Below the pieces are notes generated by a model. That model ran no database searches. It saw nothing but the letters and a program-made list of their open reading frames with translations, and was not told the origin of the DNA. 64,000 nucleotides of DNA from Schauerella fraxinea (GTDB lineage: Bacteria; Pseudomonadota; Gammaproteobacteria; Burkholderiales; Burkholderiaceae_B), in contig JAVDKL010000001.1 of NCBI GenBank assembly GCA_030849965.1, forward strand, positions 2,152,554 through 2,216,553, written 5' to 3'. The position numbers and the translations under genes were made by a program. Below are positions 41,016 through 49,060 of the stretch, in pieces (position 1 is the stretch's first letter; each line of letters starts with the position of its first letter).

Positions 41016-41888
41016 ATGAAGGGCACGATCTTGCGCAATTTGCCTCCCCTGTCCAGCCTTCGAGCGTTTGAAGCCACGGCGCGCACCGGATCGCTCACGC
41101 AGGCCGCCAAAGAGCTTCATCGCACGCACGGCGCGATCAGCCGTCAGCTCAAATTGCTGGCCGAACATGCCGGTGTGGCGCTGTTCGAGAAAGACGGCAC
41201 GGGACTCCGGCTTACCCCAGGTGGCCATGCGTTCTACGCGTCCGTGAGCAGCGTGTTCGAGCAGCTCGAGGGCGCCTACAGCCGCCTCAAAAACCGCGGC
41301 GACGGCCCAAGCTTGCATGTGGCCTGCAGCGCGACATTCGCCATGCGTTGGCTGGTGCCTCACCTGAGCGCGTTCTATCGACTAAGACCCGATATCCGCA
41401 TTCGCTTGTCGATGACGTCGGCCAAGGAGATTCGTGCCGAAGGGGCGGAACTGATCATTGCCTGGGATCTGTCGTCCTACCCTGAATCCGACCGTGACCG
41501 CGCCATTGCCCTGGCGCCTGCGCGGTTTGGCCCGGTCGTTGCACCGGACCGTCTGCAATCGAAGCGCAAGCGCACCCGGATCGCCCACGACCACACGTCG
41601 GCGGCGTGGGATCAATGGGAAGTGCGGTCGGGCAAAAAACTGGCCTTTGGCGACTTCATCCAGTTTCCGCACACGCACCTGTGCATCGAAGCGGCGGTGG
41701 CGGGATTGGGCGATGCGTTGGTCGAACAGCGCCTGGTGAGAAAGGAACTGGAAGACGGCACGCTCGTGGCGCCATTGGGTTTCGTGGCGTTTGCGGCGGG
41801 GTGGCAAGCGGTGCCCATCGCGGGGCAGCCGATATCCGACGAAGGCCGCGCTTTCATCGACTGGCTGGGGAACGCGCTGGGGCAGTAA
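41016..41888 (+). CDS. LysR-family transcriptional regulator (GcvA-like)
   Basis: 290 residues. HTH region LPPLSSLRAFEATARTGSLT with ISRQLKLLAEHAGVALFEK (about 8-65), typical of the GcvA/AmpR branch, followed by the effector-binding domain (VACSATFAMRWLVPHLSAF). It is divergent from enolase with a 184-base gap, the classic arrangement for a LysR regulator controlling its neighbour. The effector is unknown. Confidence 0.92.
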   Translation: MKGTILRNLPPLSSLRAFEATARTGSLTQAAKELHRTHGAISRQLKLLAEHAGVALFEKDGTGLRLTPGGHAFYASVSSVFEQLEGAYSRLKNRGDGPSLHVACSATFAMRWLVPHLSAFYRLRPDIRIRLSMTSAKEIRAEGAELIIAWDLSSYPESDRDRAIALAPARFGPVVAPDRLQSKRKRTRIAHDHTSAAWDQWEVRSGKKLAFGDFIQFPHTHLCIEAAVAGLGDALVEQRLVRKELEDGTLVAPLGFVAFAAGWQAVPIAGQPISDEGRAFIDWLGNALGQ

Positions 41889-42013
41889 GCAGCGACACCC
41901 GATCGATCACCTCACTCCACATCCAATGCCGTCAATACCGGCTTTTTTTCTTGCGTCAGCGTTTTTTGTATGCAAAGATATACATAAATAAAACGAACCG
42001 AGACACTGCTGCC

Positions 42014-42646
42014 GTGCCCATTGCCAAAGCCAATTCGCAGGCCTACGCCGCCTATAACGAGATCAAGCAGCGCATCTTTGCAGGCGCGTTTGCGCCCAGC
42101 GATCGCCTGCGCGAGATCGAAGTGGCGTCGCTGCTCGACATGGGTCGCACGCCGGTGCGTGAGGCCCTCAAGCGCATTCACGACGAAGGGCTACTCACGC
42201 ATGAACCCGGCCGCGGTCTGGTTGTGACCACGATGGATCAGCAGGACGTGACCGAGCTCTACGCGATGCGTGAAGTGCTCGAAGGCGCAGCCGCGGCATT
42301 CGCCGCGCAGCACGCCACGGCCGCCGAAATCGACAACATGCAAGCCATCCTGCAGGAGGGTGAAAACGGCGACCCCGTAGCGACCAATCTCAAGTTTCAT
42401 GCGGCCGTCTACAACGCCGCGCATAACCGCCATCTGATTCGCTCGCTGCAATCGCTCACCGACACCACCTACCTGCTTGGCCGGAGCACGCTCAGTTCAC
42501 CCGAACGCGCGCACATCGCCATGCAAGAACATCTGGACATCGTCGCCGCCATCCGAAGCCGCGATGCGCAGCGTGCCTCGCAAGCGGCGCAACGGCACAT
42601 CCACCAAGCGCTGCTCGAACGCCTGAAGATGCTGCGGCAACGCTAG
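42014..42646 (+). CDS. GntR-family regulator, FadR/FCD type
   Basis: 210 residues starting at GTG 42014; no better ATG is in frame near the domain start. Winged helix YNEIKQRIFAGAFAPSDRL, LLDMGRTPVREALKRIHDEG, PGRGLVV (about 10-75), followed by a helical FCD domain (LYAMREVLEGAAAAFAA; metal-ligand-type His residues in HAAVYNAAHNRHL and HLDIV). First gene of the catabolic operon, 40 bases before the Bug gene, so it most likely controls that operon in response to a pathway acid. Confidence 0.88.
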   Translation: MPIAKANSQAYAAYNEIKQRIFAGAFAPSDRLREIEVASLLDMGRTPVREALKRIHDEGLLTHEPGRGLVVTTMDQQDVTELYAMREVLEGAAAAFAAQHATAAEIDNMQAILQEGENGDPVATNLKFHAAVYNAAHNRHLIRSLQSLTDTTYLLGRSTLSSPERAHIAMQEHLDIVAAIRSRDAQRASQAAQRHIHQALLERLKMLRQR

Positions 42647-42686
42647 CCCCGTTTTTCCAAGAAGCCCATAAGAGGAGACAACCCAC

Positions 42687-43658
42687 ATGCAGCGCTTCAC
42701 GTTGAAGTCCATCCCCCTGCTCGCGGCCGCACTGCTGCTGCCGGTCGGCGCGATGGCGCAAAGCTTCCCCACCCGCCCCATCACGTTGGTCGTGCCGTTC
42801 GCAGCCGGCGGCGGCACCGACAGCATCGCACGCGACATGGCGCGCACGCTGTCGGACAAACTCGGCCAGCCGGTGGTGGTCGAAAACCGGGGTGGCGGTG
42901 GCGGCTCGATCGGCGCCAACCTCGTCGCCAAAGCACAGCCGGATGGCTACACGCTGCTGTTCGCCACGTCCACGTTCGTGACCAATGCAGCCGCTGAAGT
43001 AACGAGCTCATATGACGTCGAAAAATCATTCGCCCCTGTCGCGATGATCGGCCGTGGCCCGCTATTGGTGGTCGCCAGCAAGCAATCGGGGATCGGCTCG
43101 ATCGCCGATCTGCGCCAGGCTGCGGCCGCATCGAGCGAGGAAGTGAATTTCTGCTCGGCCGGCGCCGGCAGCATCAACCATCTTGCCGGCGAACGCTTCG
43201 CACAAAAGGCGAACGTGAAAATGACCCACGTGCCGTACAAAGGCAGCGGTCCCGCCACGATCGATCTGCTGGCCGGACGCGTGCAAGTGTTCTTTGCCAC
43301 GGTGCCCACGATCCTCACGCAGATCACCGATAAACGCGTGAACCTGTTGGCCGTCACCAGCGCGCAGCGGTCGCGCCTCTTCCCTGATACGCCCACTATG
43401 GCGGAGGCCGGCATCGCCGACTTCGATATCTCTACCTGGTGGGGCGTGCTGGCACCCGCGGGCACACCGGCAGCGGTGGTCGACAAGCTCAACACCGCCG
43501 TCAACGACGCGGCCTCGGCAGACCTGGTGCGTGACCGTCTGACGCACGAAGGTGCCGACCCGATCAAGGCGACGCCTGCCGACTTCGGCCGCACGCTATC
43601 GAGCGAACTCGCGTTATGGCGCGGCGTGGTCAAGCAATCGGGCATGCAGCTTAACTAG
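42687..43658 (+). CDS. Bug-family tripartite tricarboxylate transporter receptor (1)
   Basis: Periplasmic solute receptor, 323 residues. Signal peptide ending GAMAQS near 25, then Bug hallmarks: FPTRPITLVVPFAAGGGTDSIAR, the beta-strand loop VVVENRGGGGGSIGA, and HVPYKGSGPATIDLLAGRV. The GAGSINHLAGE segment is the carboxylate-binding loop region. No TctA/TctB membrane genes are nearby, which is usual for the many orphan Bug proteins of Alcaligenaceae. The ligand is probably a small carboxylic acid. Confidence 0.92.
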   Translation: MQRFTLKSIPLLAAALLLPVGAMAQSFPTRPITLVVPFAAGGGTDSIARDMARTLSDKLGQPVVVENRGGGGGSIGANLVAKAQPDGYTLLFATSTFVTNAAAEVTSSYDVEKSFAPVAMIGRGPLLVVASKQSGIGSIADLRQAAAASSEEVNFCSAGAGSINHLAGERFAQKANVKMTHVPYKGSGPATIDLLAGRVQVFFATVPTILTQITDKRVNLLAVTSAQRSRLFPDTPTMAEAGIADFDISTWWGVLAPAGTPAAVVDKLNTAVNDAASADLVRDRLTHEGADPIKATPADFGRTLSSELALWRGVVKQSGMQLN

Positions 43659-43677
43659 AACGAGGGTGGAGACAACC

Positions 43678-44682
43678 ATGCATCACACCGATTCAGCGCT
43701 CGATCCCTTGCGCCGCAAGCTGCTGCTGGCCGCGGCAGGCGCGGCCATGACCACCGCATGGCGCGGCGCGCAGGCCGCCGAAGCTTATCCCGCCAAACCC
43801 GTCACGGTGATCGTGCCTTATGCACCGGGCGGCCAAGGCGATGTGTTTGCGCGCATTGTGGGCGAACGGTTGGGCGTCGCGCTCAAGCAGACTTACGTCG
43901 TCGAAAATCGGCCCGGTGCATCGGGCGCGATCGGTGCACGGCTGGTGGCGCGTGCGCCCGCCGATGGCTACACGCTGATGATGGGCCAAACCGGCGAGAT
44001 TGCCGTCAACCAATTCGTCGTGAAAGATCTGGGTTACGACCCCTTGGTGGATCTCGTACCGGTGGTGCTGGTGGGCGATTCACCGCTCGTGCTCGCGGTG
44101 CCCGAGAAATCGCCCTACACCACCATCGCGGCGTTGATCGAGGCTGCGCGCGCCAAACCGGATGCGATTTCGTACGCGTCGTCGGGCACGGCCACGCCGG
44201 GTCATCTGGCCGCAGCCGCATTGGGGCTTGCCGCCAAAGTGAGCATGGTGCATGTGCCTTACAAAGGCGCGGGGCAGGCCATGTCGGATCTGCTCGGCGG
44301 CCACGTCGACTTTTTCTTTTCCAGCGCCTCGGCCGTCATGCCGCATGTGAAGTCCGGCAAGCTCAAAGCATTGGCGGTGTCCACGCCCCAACGCATCGCG
44401 GCACTGAAAGACGTGCCCACGATCGCCGAGACGGCGGCACCCGGATTTCAATTCAGTTTGTGGGGCGGATTCTTCGTGCCTGCGAAAACGCCCGACAGCG
44501 TGATCGATGCGCTCAACAAACAAGTGAACAGCATTCTCGCGGACCCCGCCATCAATAATCGCTTTGCCGACGACGGCACCACCGTGCGCGCGAATACGCC
44601 GGCGGAGTTTGCCGCGTTCGTGAAAAGCGAAGCAGAGAAGTACAAGGGCTTGGTGCAGGCCACCGGCATCAAGGTAGAGTAG
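43678..44682 (+). CDS. Bug-family tripartite tricarboxylate transporter receptor (2)
   Basis: 334 residues from ATG 43678. A Tat-like signal (LRRKLLLAAAGAAMTTAW) runs to AQA near 32, then KPVTVIVPYAPGGQGDVFAR, VVENRPGASGAIGA and HVPYKGAGQAMSDLLGG, all Bug features. It follows the first Bug gene by 19 bases. Two consecutive, dissimilar Bug receptors suggest two ligands or a receptor plus a sensor. Confidence 0.92.
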   Translation: MHHTDSALDPLRRKLLLAAAGAAMTTAWRGAQAAEAYPAKPVTVIVPYAPGGQGDVFARIVGERLGVALKQTYVVENRPGASGAIGARLVARAPADGYTLMMGQTGEIAVNQFVVKDLGYDPLVDLVPVVLVGDSPLVLAVPEKSPYTTIAALIEAARAKPDAISYASSGTATPGHLAAAALGLAAKVSMVHVPYKGAGQAMSDLLGGHVDFFFSSASAVMPHVKSGKLKALAVSTPQRIAALKDVPTIAETAAPGFQFSLWGGFFVPAKTPDSVIDALNKQVNSILADPAINNRFADDGTTVRANTPAEFAAFVKSEAEKYKGLVQATGIKVE

Positions 44683-44713
44683 TTATTCAGGCTCGATTAA
44701 AAAGGAAAGCGCT

Positions 44714-45775
44714 ATGAAGATCGTCGTATTGCCGGGTGATGGTATTGGCCCCGAAACCATGGCCGTCACCGTAGACGTGCTGCAAGCCGCCTCGCGCCGC
44801 TTTGGCTTGAACCTCGAACTCGATCACGATATTGCAGGACACGAGAGCCTGAAGCGTCACGGTGCCACCGTCACGCCCGAATTGCTGGCAAAGGTGAAAG
44901 CTGCCGACGGATTGATGCTCGGGCCCATGGCCACCTACGACTTCAAGGATGAGGCCAAAGGTGAGATCAATCCCTCCAAGTACTTTCGCAAGAGCCTGGA
45001 CCTACACGCCAACATCCGCCCTGCACGCACGTACCCCGGCATGACGGCGCGCCTCGGCGAATTCGATCTCGTGGTGGTGCGCGAAAACACCGAAGGCTTT
45101 TACGCCGACCGCAACGTCGAATCCGGCGGCAGCGAAATGCTCATCACGCCTGACGTCGTGGTGTCGCTGCGCCGCATCACCCGCCAGTGCTGCGAACGCA
45201 TTGCCCGCTCGGCCTTCGAACTCGCGATGACGCGCAAAAAGCACGTCACCATCGTGCACAAAGCCAATGTGCTCAAAATCGGCGACGGCATGTTCATCGA
45301 TGCTTGCCAGCGCATTGGCCGTGAGTTTCCCGACGTTGTGATCGACGACGTGATCGTCGACGCCATGATGGCCCACGTGGTGCGCGCCCCGCAAAAATAC
45401 GACGTGATCGTCACCACAAATATGTTTGGCGACATCCTCTCCGATCTCACCGCCGAACTCTCCGGCAGCCTGGGTCTCGGCGGCTCACTGAACGCCGGCA
45501 GCGAATACGCAATGGGGCAAGCCGCGCATGGGTCCGCGCCCGACATCGCCGGCCAGAACATCGCCAACCCGATCTCCTTGATCCTGTCGGCCGGCATGCT
45601 GCTCGGCTGGTACGGCCAACGCAACGGCAAGCAGGCCTTCATCGACGCGGCTGCCGTTATCGACCGCACGATTGCCGATGCCATTGCGGCCGGCGAATGC
45701 ACGCGCGACGTGGGCGGTTCGCTCGGCACACGCGAAGCCGGTGCCGCGTTCGTCGCACGCCTGCAGGCCGCGTAA
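44714..45775 (+). CDS. Beta-decarboxylating dehydrogenase (isopropylmalate/isocitrate family)
   Basis: NAD(P)-dependent oxidative decarboxylase of a 2-hydroxy acid. 353 residues. Start IVVLPGDGIGPETMA, substrate loop VVVRENTEGFYADRN, catalytic Tyr/Lys region (VTIVHKANVLKIGDG), metal site DVIVDAMMAHVV and TNMFGDILSDLTAELSGSLG, and the NAD site HGSAPDIAGQNIANP. The RENTEGFYA loop differs from LeuB and looks more like isocitrate, homoisocitrate or tartrate dehydrogenases. With the adjacent lactonase-like enzyme, a di- or tricarboxylate substrate is likely. Confidence 0.9.
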   Translation: MKIVVLPGDGIGPETMAVTVDVLQAASRRFGLNLELDHDIAGHESLKRHGATVTPELLAKVKAADGLMLGPMATYDFKDEAKGEINPSKYFRKSLDLHANIRPARTYPGMTARLGEFDLVVVRENTEGFYADRNVESGGSEMLITPDVVVSLRRITRQCCERIARSAFELAMTRKKHVTIVHKANVLKIGDGMFIDACQRIGREFPDVVIDDVIVDAMMAHVVRAPQKYDVIVTTNMFGDILSDLTAELSGSLGLGGSLNAGSEYAMGQAAHGSAPDIAGQNIANPISLILSAGMLLGWYGQRNGKQAFIDAAAVIDRTIADAIAAGECTRDVGGSLGTREAGAAFVARLQAA

Positions 45776-45777
45776 CG

Positions 45778-45920
45778 ATGACGGCCTCATTGCCTGCCGG
45801 CGGCGTCAGGCTGCACCGCCTCTGCCCAAAGGCGGCGTTGCAATCGGAGCGCCGTTACCTGAAGGCTGCATCGCGATGACCACACCGCTGCCCGAGGGGA
45901 CCTGCGATTGCCACGTTCAC
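45778..45920 (+). repeat. 33-bp near-tandem repeat at the start of the amidohydrolase gene
   Basis: Four copies of a degenerate unit coding for (L/P)LPxG begin at 45790, 45822, 45855 and 45888, spaced 32, 33 and 33 bases. Copies 2-4 are in one frame (LPKGGVAIGAP, LPEGCIAMTTP, LPEGTCD). Copy 1 is in a different frame because of the missing base. An ATG at 45778, 3 bases after the dehydrogenase stop, opens a 33-codon ORF through copy 1 whose stop overlaps the amidohydrolase start as ATGA. Confidence 0.75.
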
Positions 45921-46739
45921 ATCGTCGCTTCGCTAACTGACTATCCGATGCTGGCCGACCGGCACTACACCCCCGGGCCGGCATCGGTGGCAGACTTGCG
46001 TGCGCATATGAGCGCCGTTGGTGCCACGCGCGCGGTGATCGTTCAACCCAGCATCTACGGCAGCGACAACCGCTGCATGCTGGATGCGATGGCGCGCATG
46101 AACGGTGCGGCGCGCGGCGTGGCGGTGGTGGAGCGCGATATCGATGACGAGGCGCTGCGCGCCCTGCACGAACAGGGTGTGCGCGGGTTGCGTATCAACC
46201 TCGAGAGCGTGGGCGCCAGCGACCCCTATGCAATCGGCCAGGCGTTGCAACACTGGAGCGCCCGCATCGCGCCTTTGGGCTGGCACATCCAGATCTATTC
46301 GGGCCTGGATGCCATGGCAGCGGCCGCCACCGATCTGCCAACGCTCAACGTTCCGATCGTGCTGGATCACTTCGCGATGATTCCCGCATCCACTTCGCCC
46401 AACGATCCTCGTGCCAAAGCGATCCTCGCCCTGGTGACAAGCGGTCGCGCCTACGTGAAATTGTCGGCGTCGTATCGCGTGGACACGGACGGCCAACATG
46501 CCGACGGTGTCCGCACGCTGGCGCGCGCGTTTGCCGATGCCAACCCGGAGCGGATACTGTGGGCCAGCGACTGGCCGCACACGAACCGCGAACCCGGACG
46601 CCGCGCGACAGAGGTGAGCGCCTATCGCCACATCGGTGCACCAAGGTTGTGCGATGAAGTGCGGGGTTGGTTTGGGGATGACGACGCGTTGCTGCAGATG
46701 CTGGTGAAGAACCCGGCCCGGCTCTACGGATTTGAATGA
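45876..46739 (+). CDS. Amidohydrolase family 2 (LigI-like lactonase)
   Basis: TIM-barrel metallohydrolase like 2-pyrone-4,6-dicarboxylate lactonase and sulfomuconolactone hydrolase. ATG 45876 gives 287 residues with MTTPLPEGTCDCHVHI; DCHVHI supplies the first metal-ligand pair. Other landmarks: RAVIVQPSIYGSDN, GVRGLRINLES, IVLDHFAMIP, VKLSASYRV, and the signature ILWASDWPHTN with the catalytic Asp. A carboxylated lactone is the expected substrate. Last gene of the Bug operon. Confidence 0.88.
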   Translation: MTTPLPEGTCDCHVHIVASLTDYPMLADRHYTPGPASVADLRAHMSAVGATRAVIVQPSIYGSDNRCMLDAMARMNGAARGVAVVERDIDDEALRALHEQGVRGLRINLESVGASDPYAIGQALQHWSARIAPLGWHIQIYSGLDAMAAAATDLPTLNVPIVLDHFAMIPASTSPNDPRAKAILALVTSGRAYVKLSASYRVDTDGQHADGVRTLARAFADANPERILWASDWPHTNREPGRRATEVSAYRHIGAPRLCDEVRGWFGDDDALLQMLVKNPARLYGFE

Positions 46740-46800
46740 GCCAAGCGGGAACGCCACATGCTCATCCGTGGACAGACATAAAAACTAGGAACCCACCACT

Positions 46801-47244
46801 ATGACGATCTTTGAAGCGCTTCGTGAAAGCCATGAGATTCAACGCAATCTCGTCAAACGCGTGCTCGAAACGAGTGGCGACTCCACCGAACGCCATCAGC
46901 TCTTCAAGGAACTTAAAGAAGAGCTGTCGGCCCACGAACTGGCCGAGGATCGGCACTTCTACGCGCCGATGATGGGCACCGACGTGGGGATCTCGCTCTC
47001 GCGGCACGGCATCGCCGAACATCACGAGATCGACGAGATGATCGAAGAACTCGAGAAAACCGACCCGTCGAGCCCATCGTGGATTGCTCAAGCGAAGAAG
47101 TTGAGCGAGAAGGTGCATCACCACCTGGAAGAGGAAGAACACGGATTCTTTCAAACGGCAGGCAAGGTGCTGAACGAAAAACAAAAGACAAGTCTGGCGA
47201 CTAAATATCGCTCGGACTATACGAAGGCCAAACACGCCGATTGA
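46801..47244 (+). CDS. Hemerythrin HHE-domain protein
   Basis: 147-residue four-helix protein with a di-iron hemerythrin-like site. Metal ligand candidates: His in LRESHEIQR near 11, the pair in LSAHELAEDRHFY, the histidines in HGIAEHHEIDEM, and the His/Glu cluster KVHHHLEEEEHGFF. Related proteins act in oxygen, NO or iron stress. It stands alone between the catabolic operon and the toxin-antitoxin pair. Confidence 0.9.
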   Translation: MTIFEALRESHEIQRNLVKRVLETSGDSTERHQLFKELKEELSAHELAEDRHFYAPMMGTDVGISLSRHGIAEHHEIDEMIEELEKTDPSSPSWIAQAKKLSEKVHHHLEEEEHGFFQTAGKVLNEKQKTSLATKYRSDYTKAKHAD

Positions 47245-47286
47245 GTGATGGCGAGAGATCGGTCGAGCGATCGAGGTTGAAGGTTG

Positions 47287-47312
47287 GAAGCCCGCATCGC
47301 GCGGGCTTCTTT
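47287..47312 (+). terminator. Terminator after the hemerythrin gene
   Basis: GAAGCCCGC (47287-47295), 5-nt loop, GCGGGCTTC (47301-47309), followed by TTT. A 9-bp stem 43 bases past the stop codon. Confidence 0.75.
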
Positions 47313-47487
47313 GCGTCGGGCTGCGCTTGATGTCCGCAGCCCTTTACCCGTCGATGTCGGACTATTGTCGAACGACAAGCCGCTTTGGCAACTGACAAAC
47401 CACCTGTCGCATTGCCACTTGTGAGAAGGCCTTTTTGTAACTACAATAAATCATTGATCGAAAGAATGCGGATCGCTAAGATCAGGC

Positions 47488-47754
47488 ATGCGCATCACCT
47501 TCGATACTAGCAAAGACCAGATGAACTCAGAGAAGCGTGGCGTATCGCTATCGCTCGCCGCCCTCATCGATTGGTTCGCAGTCATGGCAAAGCCCGACCG
47601 GCGCCGCGATTACGGCGAAGTGCGAGAGATTGGATATGCTGTCGTGGACCAACGCTTATATTGCGTCGTGTTCACTCAACGCGGCGAGTCGATGCCTATC
47701 ATCAGCTTGCGTCGAGCAAATATCAGAGAGGTCAGGGACTATGCAAAAGCATAA
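47488..47754 (+). CDS. brnT: BrnT-family toxin
   Basis: RelE-fold ribonuclease toxin of a type II module. 88 residues. N-terminal half FDTSKDQMNSEKRGVSLSLA is a variant of the BrnT helix. The C-terminal half matches strongly: RRDYGEVREIGYAVVDQRLY, VVFTQRG and IISLRRANIREVRDY, including the Arg residues of the active site. Its 3' end overlaps brnA by 14 bases, toxin first as usual for BrnTA. Confidence 0.88.
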   Translation: MRITFDTSKDQMNSEKRGVSLSLAALIDWFAVMAKPDRRRDYGEVREIGYAVVDQRLYCVVFTQRGESMPIISLRRANIREVRDYAKA

Positions 47755-48019
47755 AAAAGCGTTGATCGTTCCCACTGCTGAAGAAAACGCAACCATCAAT
47801 GCCGGCATCGCTGCCGACCCAGATACCTACGAATTGAGCGACGAAGAATTCAAGGCGCTCAAGCGCATGGGTCGACCGCGTTCGAATCGGCCCAAGGTAT
47901 CCGTAACCGTCCGCTATGACCAAGACGTTATCGAAGCATTCAAGTCGGGTGGAGAGGGCTGGCAAACGCGCATGAATGCGGCGTTGAAAGACTGGCTTCG
48001 CACACACAACCCCGCTTAA
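47741..48019 (+). CDS. brnA: BrnA-family antitoxin
   Basis: 92 residues from ATG 47741. BrnA layout: N-terminal toxin-neutralising part (ELSDEEFKALKRMGRP) and a C-terminal ribbon-helix-helix DNA-binding domain (KVSVTVRYDQDVIEAFKSGGEGWQTRMNAALKDWL). BrnA with BrnT should repress their shared promoter upstream of 47488. Confidence 0.9.
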   Translation: MQKHKKALIVPTAEENATINAGIAADPDTYELSDEEFKALKRMGRPRSNRPKVSVTVRYDQDVIEAFKSGGEGWQTRMNAALKDWLRTHNPA

Positions 48020-48037
48020 ACAAATCCAAGGAACTCC

Positions 48038-48298
48038 ATGTCAGACCGCGATCCCCCCACCTACGACGAACTTGGCGATGCTTTGAATATTCTCCTGGAG
48101 GCCTGCAATAAGATCGGCGTGCGGGCGACTGAGGAGCTCGAGCAACCCAGCCCCTTCCACGACAAGCTCTCGCAAGTCGAAGCGTTCAAAGTGGCGGTAG
48201 GCGAAGCCGAACGCTTTCGCACCTTGTCGATCGACGTCGTGGTCGAAATGGCAACCGCACGCGAAGATGCGTTGCGGCTGATGCGCTTTATCGAGTGA
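48038..48298 (+). CDS. Small conserved-looking protein downstream of brnTA
   Basis: 86 residues, acidic and helical (DELGDALNILLEACNKIGVRA, AFKVAVGEAERFRTLSIDVV). AAGGA precedes the ATG by 5 bases and only 18 bases separate it from brnA, so it is probably cotranscribed. No recognised domain. A decayed copy of its 3' half is found at 54580-54713, beyond the biosynthetic island. It could be an accessory to the toxin-antitoxin pair or simply a neighbour. Confidence 0.7.
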   Translation: MSDRDPPTYDELGDALNILLEACNKIGVRATEELEQPSPFHDKLSQVEAFKVAVGEAERFRTLSIDVVVEMATAREDALRLMRFIE

Positions 48299-48862
48299 GG
48301 GATTCGATTATCGAAACTCCGTCTGCTTCATGATCTGTGTACTCGGGTGGCAATCCCACTCATGCTCCAAGCAATTAGATTGGGCATTTGAACGGTTGAA
48401 TCCGTAGCGGAATTCAAGCCACACAGAGGCCGAGATCGCGCTTTTCAGCGCGATGCAATAAAAATCATCTGACCGCAACTTTCGATGGGAAATCGTCGAG
48501 GTTTTGCACAATTGTTTGCGCTATTTCAACTGAGTGAGTCAATCGGATCAATAGGTCGTTGCAGCGACCTTGATCCGCTATCGCCTGTACGAAGCAGTAC
48601 ACAAGTTCGTAGGTGCTGCAAACGGCCGGTTTTAGCGTAGGAGAGTCTGCATCTGATGCCGATGAGTCACCATGCCTGATTGTTACGGCGACTACCAGCC
48701 TAAATCTACCTGTTAACGCATTGCACGGGTATATTCTGCTGATTTTTGTTACTACGTTTGCATTCACACCGCAACCTCACGCTGGCCGTTTTTACACTTG
48801 GTCCTCCAGGAAGGCCTAACCTGGGGCTTTGTCCTAAAAGTGATCGAGAACGCGATCTGTGC
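48299..48862. other. Low-G+C gene-poor stretch at the left edge of the island
   Basis: About 760 bases from 48299 to 49060 hold no confident gene. G+C drops visibly here to near 50%. The only sizeable reading frame is a 100-residue one on the minus strand (listed separately). No transposase, integrase or att-like repeat was recognised. Confidence 0.6.
48465..48767 (-). CDS. Doubtful hypothetical protein
   Basis: A 100-residue reading frame in the low-G+C leader region. The C-terminal half (ELVYCFVQAIADQGRCNDLL, IRLTHSVEIAQTIVQNL) could form helices, but there is no clear ribosome-binding site and no recognised family. It may be chance or a remnant of an older gene. Confidence 0.2.
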   Translation of the reverse strand: MNANVVTKISRIYPCNALTGRFRLVVAVTIRHGDSSASDADSPTLKPAVCSTYELVYCFVQAIADQGRCNDLLIRLTHSVEIAQTIVQNLDDFPSKVAVR

Positions 48863-48892
48863 TTGACGACCATAAAACACGATTCCTAGAAT
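48863..48892 (+). promoter_or_regulatory. Probable sigma-70 promoter of the island operon
   Basis: TTGACG at 48863-48868 and TAGAAT at 48887-48892, 18 bases apart, on the coding strand and about 170 bases before the first island gene. The -10 box sits in a small palindrome (GATTC-CTA-GAATC, 48882-48894) that could be an operator. Predicted by eye only. Confidence 0.5.
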
Positions 48893-49060
48893 CACTCATA
48901 GCTCACTCATGAACGAAATTCGTTTGTAGCTTGGATGATGTTTCTTATTCGACCAAGACTCGAATTCTTTCGCGGGCGTATTTGAAAGCCTTATCGACCA
49001 CTAAACCGCTGTAGACGGCGTGGGCAGCCTATACCTTTGAATCGAAAAAAGGAGAGGACA

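Noticed and set aside
48613-48819. 68-residue plus-strand gene in the island leader
   Set aside because: No ribosome-binding site, low-complexity start and no family resemblance.
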